Shown here: positions 1 through 8,300 of the stretch, piece by piece
How positions within the stretch are numbered: the first letter of the stretch is position 1
Layout: each line of letters begins with the position of its first letter
Source of the DNA: Treponema sp. UBA1233
Lineage (GTDB): Bacteria > Spirochaetota > Spirochaetia > Treponematales > Treponemataceae
DNA: 21,712 nt
Reading direction: 5' to 3'
Assembly: GCA_002309305.1 (NCBI GenBank)
Contig: DBWR01000049.1
Span: 9,049-30,760 of the forward strand
Notes under the pieces: generated by a model
The model's database searches: none
The model's input: the letters and a program-made list of their open reading frames with translations, nothing else
What the model was told of the DNA's origin: nothing
Translations under genes and position numbers: made by a program

Positions 1-527
1 GACTGGTCCTTCTTCATCGGAACTTCAAGTCCGCGCTGTTCAAGATATGCGATTTCTGCCTCACGGCTGTCCATGTTCCACTTGTCATCCCTCCATGCGG
101 CGATTACCTTGATGTCGGGTGCAAATGCCTTTATAGCAAGCTCAAAGCGAACCTGGTCGTTGCCCTTTCCTGTGGCACCGTGGCAGATTGCTACAGCCTT
201 TTCCTGGCGTGCGTATTCAACAAGAATCTTTCCGATAAGGGGACGTGCTGTGGAAGTTCCCAAAAGATATTCATCCTCGTAAATGGCGTTTGCCTTTAAT
301 GCGGGCCAGCAGTATTCGGTGATGTATTCCTCGCGGGCATCAACTACATAACATGCTGAGGCACCTGTCTTGAGGGCACGGGCCTTGATTGCTTCCCAGT
401 CATCGCCCTGTCCAAGATCAATGCAGACAGCGATAACGTCGTAGTCATAGTTTTCCTTGAGCCACGGAATGATGACCGTAGTGTCAAGTCCTCCTGAATA
501 AGCCAAAACAACCTTATCTTTTGCCAT
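1..527 (-). CDS. argG: Argininosuccinate synthase, N-terminal 175 residues (cut by window edge)
   Basis: ArgG joins citrulline and aspartate, using ATP, to make argininosuccinate, the penultimate step of arginine synthesis in the cytoplasm. Translating the minus strand from ATG at 527 gives a protein starting MAKDKVVLAYSGGLDTTVII, the N-terminal PP-loop ATP-pyrophosphatase signature (AYSGGLDTT). Further family blocks follow: a LGQGDDWE segment, a YLLGTSTARPLIGK segment and ATGKGNDQVRFEL, all typical of this enzyme. About 175 of the usual roughly 400 residues are present; the C-terminal part lies beyond position 1. An AGAGG Shine-Dalgarno sits about 8 bases before the ATG. The gene is divergent from lysC across 117 bases, and has its own promoter at 591-563. 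No frameshift is seen in the visible part. Confidence 0.97.
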   Translation of the reverse strand, partial: MAKDKVVLAYSGGLDTTVIIPWLKENYDYDVIAVCIDLGQGDDWEAIKARALKTGASACYVVDAREEYITEYCWPALKANAIYEDEYLLGTSTARPLIGKILVEYARQEKAVAICHGATGKGNDQVRFELAIKAFAPDIKVIAAWRDDKWNMDSREAEIAYLEQRGLEVPMKKDQ

Positions 528-554
528 AAAAAAACCTCTTAAAAATGTAATTTT

Positions 555-623
555 ATGCATTCAATATAGCATTTTTAACATAAATATGCAATATCTTTCG
601 TCAAAACTGTTTACAGAATGCAT
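555..623. promoter_or_regulatory. Inverted octamer in both argG and lysC promoters, possible operator pair
   Basis: ATGCATTC at 555-562 and its exact inverse GAATGCAT at 616-623 lie 53 bases apart. The first covers the expected argG start region just past its -10; the second lies in the lysC spacer directly after its -35. The region is AT-rich, so chance is possible. It does not match the usual ArgR box. Confidence 0.3.
563..591 (-). promoter_or_regulatory. Sigma70-type promoter of argG
   Basis: Read on the minus strand: -35 TTGCAT at 591-586, a 17-base spacer, and -10 TATATT at 568-563. The -10 is preceded by TG plus one base, the extended -10 form. The expected start near 556 leaves a leader of about 29 bases containing the AGAGG ribosome site. 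Inference from consensus matching only. Confidence 0.6.
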
Positions 624-638
624 GATTTTTGCTAGAAT
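610..638 (+). promoter_or_regulatory. lysC promoter positioned for a leaderless transcript
   Basis: -35 TTTACA at 610-615, a 17-base spacer, -10 TAGAAT at 633-638. Six bases separate the -10 from the lysC ATG at 645, so the expected start (seven bases past the -10) is the A of the ATG. There is no SD sequence before 645, nor before the in-frame ATG at 654. A leader riboswitch for lysine is therefore excluded if this promoter is the one used. Confidence 0.6.
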
Positions 639-644
639 TAGCCC

Positions 645-1970
645 ATGATAGTTATGAAATTCGGCGGAAGTTCTGTGGCAAACGCAGAAAGAATCCGTCA
701 TGTCGCCTCGATAATTCAGGCATATAAGGAAAGCAGGCCCATTGTTGTATTAAGCGCCATGGGAGACACAACAGACCATCTTCTGGAAGCGGCAGATTTG
801 GCCGTAAAGGGCAAAGTGGATATTGCCAAAATTGAGGACCTCCACTTTAAGACTGCCAAGGAACTTGACATTCAGGTTCCTGCGATTGCAGAGCTTCTTG
901 ATGAATTGAAAACCCTGCTCACCGGAATCAGCATGCTTCGTGAGCTTACAAAACGCACCAGGGACTACCTCGTTTCTTTTGGCGAGCGCATGTCCGTACG
1001 CATGATGGCAGCCTATCTTAACCAGCAGGGAACAGAATCAAAGTTCTTTGACGCATGGGACATCGGCATGGTAAGCGACTCAAACTACATGTCAGCGGAG
1101 CTTCTTGATGAAGTATGGCAGGAAATTCCACGCCACTTGAACTCATACAAAAACGGCACGGACAAGGCCATCCCCATCATCACGGGCTTCATCGCAAAGG
1201 ACAAAAAGGGCATAATCACCACTCTGGGACGCGGAGGTTCAGACCTTAGCGCAACGATGATCGGTTCGGCTCTCGGAGCGGAAGAAATACAGACATGGAA
1301 GGACGTGGACGGAATCCTTACCGCAGATCCACGCATCGTAGCAGAGGCCCGCACAGTACCGGAGGTAACATACGAGGAAGCACAGGAACTTGCAATGTTC
1401 GGCTCTCAGGTACTCCACCCAAGGAGCATGATTCCTTGCCGCAAGACAGGAACTCCAGTACGCGTAAAGAACAGCTACAACATAAAGAGTCCGGGTTCAA
1501 TAATTGTGGAAGAACACCACAACGCCCGCCCTCAGGTTACTGCAATTACAACGGTAAAGAACGTAACGCTCATAGACATACAGTCAAGCCGAATGCTTGG
1601 AGCATCAGGTTTCCTCGCACACATCTTCAACCAGTTCCTCAAGTGGGAAATCAGCATTGACGTAATCGCCACATCAGAGGTATCCGTATCCCTTACCGTA
1701 AACGGCAACAAGGATTTGGGAGGCCTTCTTGAAGACCTTGGCCGTGTCGCAGAAGTACGTGCAAAAAAGGGAAAGGCAATCGTCACAATCATTTGTGATG
1801 CGGGCCATTCAAGCAGCATACTTGCAGATGTATTTGCATCTCTCAAAAACGAGGGAATCAACGTACAGATGATTTCCCAGGGTGCAAGCAAGGTGAACAT
1901 AAGCCTTCTGGTGGAAAATTCTGAGGCAGACAAAACAGTGCAGATTCTGCATTCAGCCTTATTCAAATAA
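645..1970 (+). CDS. lysC: Aspartate kinase, monofunctional LysC type
   Basis: Phosphorylates aspartate with ATP, the committed step towards lysine, diaminopimelate, threonine and methionine. The 441-residue length fits the single-chain class with no homoserine dehydrogenase domain. Visible motifs: VMKFGGSSV at residues 3-11 (kinase N-terminal lysine), TTLGRGGSDLSA at 192-203, WKDVDGILTADPR at 218-230 and VLHPR at 256-260. Two ACT regulatory domains follow from about 300 to the end; IDVIATSEVSVSLT (338-351) is the usual allosteric core, so feedback control by lysine is likely from the family. The start at 645 gives the standard MIVMKFGG beginning; a second ATG at 654 is possible. No Shine-Dalgarno is present, consistent with a leaderless mRNA. 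dapB follows after 38 bases, probably in the same operon. Confidence 0.97.
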   Translation: MIVMKFGGSSVANAERIRHVASIIQAYKESRPIVVLSAMGDTTDHLLEAADLAVKGKVDIAKIEDLHFKTAKELDIQVPAIAELLDELKTLLTGISMLRELTKRTRDYLVSFGERMSVRMMAAYLNQQGTESKFFDAWDIGMVSDSNYMSAELLDEVWQEIPRHLNSYKNGTDKAIPIITGFIAKDKKGIITTLGRGGSDLSATMIGSALGAEEIQTWKDVDGILTADPRIVAEARTVPEVTYEEAQELAMFGSQVLHPRSMIPCRKTGTPVRVKNSYNIKSPGSIIVEEHHNARPQVTAITTVKNVTLIDIQSSRMLGASGFLAHIFNQFLKWEISIDVIATSEVSVSLTVNGNKDLGGLLEDLGRVAEVRAKKGKAIVTIICDAGHSSSILADVFASLKNEGINVQMISQGASKVNISLLVENSEADKTVQILHSALFK

Positions 1971-2008
1971 ACAAAAAGAATTTCAAATTGAATTTTATGG
2001 GGGAAAAC

Positions 2009-2803
2009 ATGAAGATTGCTTTGGTCGGTTATGGAAAGATGGGACACATGCTGGAACAGACGGCATTATCACTCGGACACACAGTTGTCGCAACAATTGA
2101 TCCTTTTGCACCGGATGCAAAATACAAGGTTCCTCAGGATGATGACGGAACTGCCGTGGCAAAAGCAGTAAAGGAAAGCGGAGCGGAAGGCATAATTGAA
2201 TTCACATCTCCAGCCACAGTAATCCAGAACATCACCGCCCTTCTTCCCCTTAAAGTTCCTTTAGTCGTCGGTTCAACAGGCTGGAACGACAAAATTGATT
2301 ATGTCACTGACCTTGCATCAAAGACTGGCGGAACAATAATGCACAGCGCAAACTTTTCTATCGGCGTAAACATGTTCTACAAGATTGTTGAGGAAGCCGC
2401 AAAGCTCGTGAACAATTTTGACGAATATGATGCCGCAGTATGGGAAATGCACCATAACCAGAAGGCAGACAGCCCCTCGGGAACTGCAATCGACATTGCA
2501 AAACGCGTACTGGAAGGCTTTAAGCGCAAGAATGAAATCGTAACGGATGCATTCCATTCAAAGCCACAGCCAAACCAGCTTCATGTCTCATCCACAAGAT
2601 GCGGAACAGTCCCGGGCACACACACTGTTTACTTTGACAGCACAGCAGACACAATAGAACTTACGCATACAGCCCGCAGCAGACAGGGATTTGCAAGCGG
2701 TGCCGTACACGCTCTGGAAAACTTGGATTCCCTCTTGAAAGACGGCAAGTTAAAACCGGGAAAACTCTACGGAATGTCGGACGTCTTCCCGGGAATGTTC
2801 TAG
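2009..2803 (+). CDS. dapB: 4-hydroxy-tetrahydrodipicolinate reductase
   Basis: Reduces hydroxy-tetrahydrodipicolinate with NAD(P)H on the way to diaminopimelate and lysine. The 264-residue protein starts with the dinucleotide-binding loop VGYGKMG (residues 6-12). Next come the family blocks EFTSP (64-68), VGSTGW (87-92) and SANFSIGVNMF (113-123), then the catalytic signature EMHHNQKADSPSGTA (146-160), with H148 and K152 the proton donor and substrate lysine by family analogy. The ATG at 2009 is chosen because a GGGGGA ribosome site lies just upstream and residue 1 then aligns with family starts; the in-frame ATG at 1988 would add seven unexplained residues. It lies in an operon with lysC. Its TAG overlaps, on the opposite strand, the stop of the epimerase gene by four bases, and no terminator is visible. 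Confidence 0.97.
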   Translation: MKIALVGYGKMGHMLEQTALSLGHTVVATIDPFAPDAKYKVPQDDDGTAVAKAVKESGAEGIIEFTSPATVIQNITALLPLKVPLVVGSTGWNDKIDYVTDLASKTGGTIMHSANFSIGVNMFYKIVEEAAKLVNNFDEYDAAVWEMHHNQKADSPSGTAIDIAKRVLEGFKRKNEIVTDAFHSKPQPNQLHVSSTRCGTVPGTHTVYFDSTADTIELTHTARSRQGFASGAVHALENLDSLLKDGKLKPGKLYGMSDVFPGMF

Positions 2804-3816
2804 GCCAAAACAGCTTTCTTTGCATCCTCAACTGCATGAATGACCTTGTCGCACCATGCGTCAAATTCCGGGTCTTCCACCTGCAGTTCAGGATGTGCCA
2901 TGATGTATTCAACAGCCATCCTTACGCCTTCTTCAAACCGAACGCTGGGTTTAAATTCAGGCACAATGCTTTTTAATTTTGAATTGTCAAATACAACCGA
3001 ACAGGCCTTGTCGCCGATGAGGCTTCCGGTAAAATCATAATCGCTTACGGCCGCAAGGAATTCTGATGACACATGGCATGCATAGAGCCTTACGCCCAGA
3101 ACTGATGCAATCGTTTCGTAAATCTGATTCCATGTAAGGCTTTCGTCATTTGTAATCTGGAACGCCTCCCCTATTGCATGAGGATTTCCAATCAGCCCAA
3201 CGTATCCCTTTGCAAAATCTGTATTGTGCGTCATGGTCCAAAGAGATGTTCCATCTCCGTGTATGATTACGGTCTTTCCTTCCATCATGCGCTTTATGAC
3301 CTGCCAGCTTCCCTTGTTTCCGTGAACCCCCAGAGGAACGCTCCTTTCGTCATAGGTGTGGCTTGGCCTTACGATTGTAACCGGGAATCCCTTTTCCCTG
3401 TAAAGTTTCATCAAAAGGTCCTCACAGGCTATCTTGTTCCTTGAATATTCCCAATATGGATTAGCAAGGCTTGTCCCCTCATTTATGATGTAGTTTCTAA
3501 CTGGCTTGTGGTATGCTGATGCGGAACTGATGTAGATGTATTGTTTAGTCCTGTCCTTAAAGAGTCGCCAGTCGCGTTCAATTTGTTCTGGAACAAAACC
3601 TATGAATTCACATACGGCATCAAAGGTTTTGTCCCCAAGTTTCTCAAGCACGGCAATCTCATCGTTAATGTCCACCTGAATGACGTTTACGCCCTCAGGA
3701 AGCTGTTCGTTGCGGTTTCCCCGGTTCAAGAGATACAGTTCGTGTTTTTGTGAGGCGAGCAGTTTTGTAATCGCCATGCTGATAGTGCCTGTTCCGCCAA
3801 TCATCAGAATTTTCAT
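2800..3816 (-). CDS. NAD(P)-dependent SDR epimerase/dehydratase-like protein
   Basis: A 338-residue protein of the extended/atypical short-chain dehydrogenase family. The N-terminal Rossmann loop reads IGGTGTIS (residues 6-13); SSASAYH (97-103) and Y124-x3-K128 (YSRNK) form the expected catalytic serine/tyrosine/lysine set. It resembles the branch holding sugar-nucleotide epimerases and chloroplast CSP41-like proteins; the substrate cannot be read from the sequence. The start at 3816 follows GGAGG with four bases between; the in-frame ATG at 3837 has no ribosome site and adds seven non-family residues. It stands alone on the minus strand, downstream of gltD (88-base gap), with its own candidate promoter at 3895-3867, and converges on dapB with a four-base overlap. 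A role in sugar-nucleotide metabolism is a guess. Confidence 0.82.
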   Translation of the reverse strand: MKILMIGGTGTISMAITKLLASQKHELYLLNRGNRNEQLPEGVNVIQVDINDEIAVLEKLGDKTFDAVCEFIGFVPEQIERDWRLFKDRTKQYIYISSASAYHKPVRNYIINEGTSLANPYWEYSRNKIACEDLLMKLYREKGFPVTIVRPSHTYDERSVPLGVHGNKGSWQVIKRMMEGKTVIIHGDGTSLWTMTHNTDFAKGYVGLIGNPHAIGEAFQITNDESLTWNQIYETIASVLGVRLYACHVSSEFLAAVSDYDFTGSLIGDKACSVVFDNSKLKSIVPEFKPSVRFEEGVRMAVEYIMAHPELQVEDPEFDAWCDKVIHAVEDAKKAVLA

Positions 3817-3866
3817 ACTTCCTCCAATTGAGCCCAAAGGTATTTTGCAACCAAAGGCCTACAGAC

Positions 3867-3895
3867 ATTATCAGCCAGTTTTTCAAATACTGCAA
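3867..3895 (-). promoter_or_regulatory. Candidate promoter of the SDR epimerase gene
   Basis: Minus strand: -35 TTGCAG at 3895-3890, a 17-base spacer, -10 GATAAT at 3872-3867. The expected start near 3860 leaves a leader of about 44 bases with GGAGG before the ATG. It lies in the gap after gltD, so readthrough from gltBD is also possible. Confidence 0.45.
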
Positions 3896-3904
3896 GTCAT
3901 TTTT

Positions 3905-5392
3905 TTAGAGATTTGAATATCCCATCAGATAGCGGTCTATTTCTGCGGCACAGGCCCTTCCCTCGGCTATGGCCCATACTACAAGCGACTGTCCGCGGTG
4001 CATGTCTCCAGCCGTAAAAACCTTATCCACATTTGTGGCATAGCTTTCCGCACTGCCGGTAGCCACAGTACCCCTCTGTCCAAGCTCAACTGAAAATGCC
4101 TTTGCCGTATATTCCTCTGCTCCAAGGAATCCCGCCGCAATAAGTACAATGTCACACGGTATCTCTTTTTCGCTGCCTTCGATTTCCTTTAGGACACGCT
4201 TTCCGTCAACATTTACAAATTCCACCTGCACGGTAGTCAGGCCCGCTACATGACCATCCTTTACGTGAACTTCCTTTATCGTAGTCTTGTAAACCCTTGG
4301 GTCTTTTTTAAAGACTTCAATTGATTCTTCCGCACCATAATCCACCTTAAGGATCTTGGGCCACTCAGGCCATGGATTGTCAGGAGACCTTTTTTCAGGT
4401 GGGCATGCCATCATCTCCAGCTGGGTAACACTCTTGCATCCAAGACGGATTGCAGTACCGGTACAGTCGTTTCCTGTATCACCTCCGCCAAGGATCACAA
4501 CATCCTTACCCTTTACGTCTACAAATTTCTTATCCTTTAATTCTGAATCCAAAAGGCTTTTTGTAACCGAAGAAAGCCAGTCAACGGCAAACATCACGCC
4601 CTCAGCATCAGAACCTTTTGCAGCAAGAGGCCTGGCTTTTTTTGCCCCACAGCACAGAGCTACAGCATCGTATTCCTCAAGAATTTTTTCCGCCTTTACA
4701 TTACGGCCAATGTCTGCGTTTACGACGAATTCCACACCCTCCGCTTTCATGAGGTTTACACGACGCTCAACGATTTTCTTATTCAGCTTCATGTTTGGAA
4801 TTCCGTACATCAAAAGACCACCGATTCTGTCAGACCTTTCATAGACTGTAACCGAATGTCCACGCCTGTTCAAAAGATCAGCCACCGCAAGCCCCGATGG
4901 TCCTGAACCGATGACCGCAATTTTTTTGCCGCTCCGTATCTGAGGAATCTCAGGTTTCATGTATCCGCTTTCAAAGGCCTTTTCAATTATGTAAAGCTCG
5001 TTGTCGTGGATTGTAACTGCATCCTGAATGTCTCCACCGTTACCGCAGTTGCACGCCTTTTCGCACAAAGCCGGACAAACCCTTCCTGTAAACTCAGGAA
5101 AACTGGAAGTCTTAAGGAGCCTCCATGCAGCCATGTCAAACTGTCCCTTGTACAATGCATCATTCCATTCAGGTATGTAGTTGTGCAGAGGACATCCTGT
5201 TACCATGCCCTTTAACCTTATTGCGCTCTGACACATCGGAACACCGCAGTTCATGCACCTTGCGGCCTGACATTTTCTTTCATCATCTTTCAGATATGTG
5301 TGGAATTCCTCAAAGTTCTTTATCCTTTTCTCTGGAGGAACGTCTCCGTTTGTTTTTCTTGTATATTCCAAAAATCCGTCTGCCTTTGCCAT
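3905..5392 (-). CDS. gltD: Glutamate synthase (NADPH) small subunit
   Basis: The beta subunit passes electrons from NADPH through FAD and iron-sulfur clusters to GltB. The 495-residue protein begins with the cysteine-rich adaptor: C46, C49, C54, C67 (RCMNCGVPMC and GCPLHNYIPEWN), then C106, C110 and C114 (RVCPALCEKAC), typical of the two [4Fe-4S] clusters. The FAD loop IGSGPSGLAVADLL is at about 161-174, and the NADPH loop VILGGGDTGND at about 299-309. The ATG at 5392 is preferred because AAAGGAG lies seven bases upstream; the ATG at 5398, which overlaps the gltB TGA as ATGA, sits only one base from that site. The gap to gltB is then two bases, so translation is probably coupled. No terminator is visible after the TAA. 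Confidence 0.96.
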   Translation of the reverse strand: MAKADGFLEYTRKTNGDVPPEKRIKNFEEFHTYLKDDERKCQAARCMNCGVPMCQSAIRLKGMVTGCPLHNYIPEWNDALYKGQFDMAAWRLLKTSSFPEFTGRVCPALCEKACNCGNGGDIQDAVTIHDNELYIIEKAFESGYMKPEIPQIRSGKKIAVIGSGPSGLAVADLLNRRGHSVTVYERSDRIGGLLMYGIPNMKLNKKIVERRVNLMKAEGVEFVVNADIGRNVKAEKILEEYDAVALCCGAKKARPLAAKGSDAEGVMFAVDWLSSVTKSLLDSELKDKKFVDVKGKDVVILGGGDTGNDCTGTAIRLGCKSVTQLEMMACPPEKRSPDNPWPEWPKILKVDYGAEESIEVFKKDPRVYKTTIKEVHVKDGHVAGLTTVQVEFVNVDGKRVLKEIEGSEKEIPCDIVLIAAGFLGAEEYTAKAFSVELGQRGTVATGSAESYATNVDKVFTAGDMHRGQSLVVWAIAEGRACAAEIDRYLMGYSNL

Positions 5393-5394
5393 AA

Positions 5395-8300
5395 TCATGC
5401 TCCTTTCTGAGTCAGTTTCCTGAATGCTTCCATCACCGCTTCCTGATGGCTGAATCCCTGTTCTTCTCCACGGCTGATTTCGTTCAGCATGCGCTTGTAA
5501 TCGTTGGGGATGATCTTCTTGAAGTCAGGAAGTTTTTCTTCAAAATTGTCCAGAATCTTTTTGGCAAGTTTGGAACCCGTCTCGTCATAATGCTTTTTAA
5601 TAAGCCTCTGGAGCTCGTTTCTATCATGGGAGTTTTCAATTTCTTCAACAGATACAAGCTGACTGTTCAACCTCTTGTACAGGTCATGATGGGCATCAAG
5701 CACATAGGCTATACCACCACTCATTCCCGCAGCAAGGTTACGTCCGGTTTTTCCAAGGATTACTACCGTTCCTCCGGTCATGTATTCAAGTCCGTGGTCA
5801 CCGCATCCTTCGACAACCGCAGTAGCACCAGAATTGCGCACGCAGAAACGTTCACCTGCAATACCGTTGATGTAGGCCTCACCACCCGTAGCACCAAAGA
5901 GCGCGACGTTACCGATGATGATGTTTTGATCTGCCTCAAGTTCACTTTGTTCAGGAGGAAGAACTACAAGCTTACCGCCGGAAAGACCTTTTCCGAAATA
6001 GTCGTTTGAATCTCCCTTGAGCTTGAGCGTAAGTCCCTTTGGAATGAACGCACCGAATGACTGTCCGCCTCCACCAGAGCAGTTGACCACAAAGCTGTCG
6101 TCTTCCAGTTTGCCGGAATATTTTTTCTGTATCTCACTTCCAAGAATTGTTCCAAAAGAACGGTCCGTACTGTGAACGCATACTTCTTTTTTTGACAGGA
6201 CTGCCGGTGTTGACTTGATTTTTTCAAATGCAGGAAGAAGGACTTTTTCATCCAGAGTTTTTTCAAGCTCAAAATCAAACACATCTTCTTTCTTAAAGCA
6301 GACGTTTCCTGATTCACCAAGTATCCTTGACATGTCAACAAGCTTTGCCCTGCTTGCATATGGCTTTTCCTTAAGCTTAAGAAGATCGCTGCGGCCAACT
6401 AGTTCATCAACCGTACGAACTCCAAGGCGTGCCATGTATTCCCTCATTTCCTCAGCAATAAAGAGCATGAAGTTTTCAACGTATTCCGGTTTTCCCTTAA
6501 AGCGTTTCCTCAATTCACTGTTTTGTGTTGCAACTCCAAACGGACATGTATCAAGGTTGCACACCCTCATCATCGCACATCCCATGGTAATGAGTGGAGC
6601 CGTAGCAAATCCAAATTCTTCGGCACCAAGCAGGGCTGCAATCGTTACGTCCCTTCCGCTCATAAGCTTGCCGTCAGTTTCAATGCGAACCCTTGACCTT
6701 AGCCCGTTCTGAAGCAGGGTCTGATGTGTTTCGGCAAGTCCAAGTTCCCATGGAAGTCCCGCATGATGAATGGAAGAAATGGGAGCCGCACCCGTACCAC
6801 CGTCGTGACCTGAAATCAATATTACCTGTGCGCCGGCTTTTGCAACACCAGATGCAATAGTTCCAACTCCAGCCTCACTTACAAGCTTTACCGAAATACG
6901 AGCCTTACGGTTTGCATTCTTCAAGTCATAAATAAGCTGGGCAAGGTCTTCTATTGAATAAATGTCATGATGTGGTGGCGGAGAAATAAGTGAAACACCA
7001 GGAGTGGCATATCTAGTCTTTGCAATCCATGGATAAACTTTTTTACCGGGAAGATGGCCGCCTTCTCCTGGCTTTGCCCCCTGTGCCATCTTTATCTGAA
7101 TCTCCTGCGCACTCAAAAGGTATTCTTCTGTAACACCAAAGCGTCCTGAGGCAACCTGTTTAATCGCAGAGTTGTATTCTGTTCCAAGACGTTCAGGATT
7201 TTCTCCACCCTCACCTGAATTGGATTTTCCGTGCAGGTGGTTCATTGCCTTTGCCATGCATTTATGTGCTTCCTCGGAAATTGAACCATAAGACATTGCT
7301 CCAGTCTTGAACCTTGTGACGATTTTGTCTGCTCCCTCAACTTCTTCAATCGGAATGCCTTTTTCCGGGAAATTAAAGTCCAGAAGTGCCCTCAAGGTAT
7401 GAGGATGGGCATTGTCGTCCACCATGGAAGTATATTCCTTGAACCTTGAATAATCGCCGTTTTGCGTTGACTGTTGGAGTGCTATGATAATTTCCGGACT
7501 GTAAAGGTGATCTTCGCACATTGGACCACGGCGCATCTTGTGGTTTCCAACTGTATCAAGGTGTGTGTTCACGGCAAGTCCCAGCGGATCAAAAGCCCTG
7601 TTGTGATGATAGTTTACGTCCTCTTCTATTTCCTTGAGCGAGATTCCTCCGACACGGCTTACTGTATTCGTAAAGAATTTGTCTATTACCGGCTTGCTGA
7701 TTCCCACGGCTTCAAAAATTTGTGCTGACTGATATGACTGGATTGCTGAGATTCCCATCTTTGCGGAAATCTTTACCACACCGTTCAAGATGGCGCTGTT
7801 GTAGTCGTCTATTGCTGTGTGGTAATCCTTGTCCAAAAGCTTTTGATCTATCAATTCTGCAATACATTCATGTGCAAGATAGGGATTGATTGCACGGGCA
7901 CCATATCCCAAAATCATCGCGGCCTGATGAACGTCACGTATTTCGGCAGACTCAAGTATTATGGAAATCTTGGTCCTCTTCTTTGTCCTGATGAGGTACT
8001 GTTCCACGGCAGATACAGCAAGAAGCGAAGGAATTGCCACATGGTTTTCATCCACACCACGGTCAGACAAAATCATGATGTTGGCATTCTTGTGGTACTG
8101 TTTTTCTATGTCGTTGAACACACCTTCAATTGCGGCTTCCAGAGAAGTATTCTTGTAGTACAGGAGAGAAACCACAGCAGAACGAAGACCATCCTTGTCA
8201 AGGGCCTTTATCTTGAGCATGTCAACACCGGTGAGTATCGGGTTGTTTATTTCCAGAACCGTGCAGTTGGAGCTTTTTGCATCCAGAAGGTTTCCATCGG

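Noticed and set aside
528..644. Lysine riboswitch or ArgR box in the argG-lysC gap
   Set aside because: The lysC promoter leaves no room for a leader, and no 18-base ArgR-type palindrome with tolerable mismatches was found.
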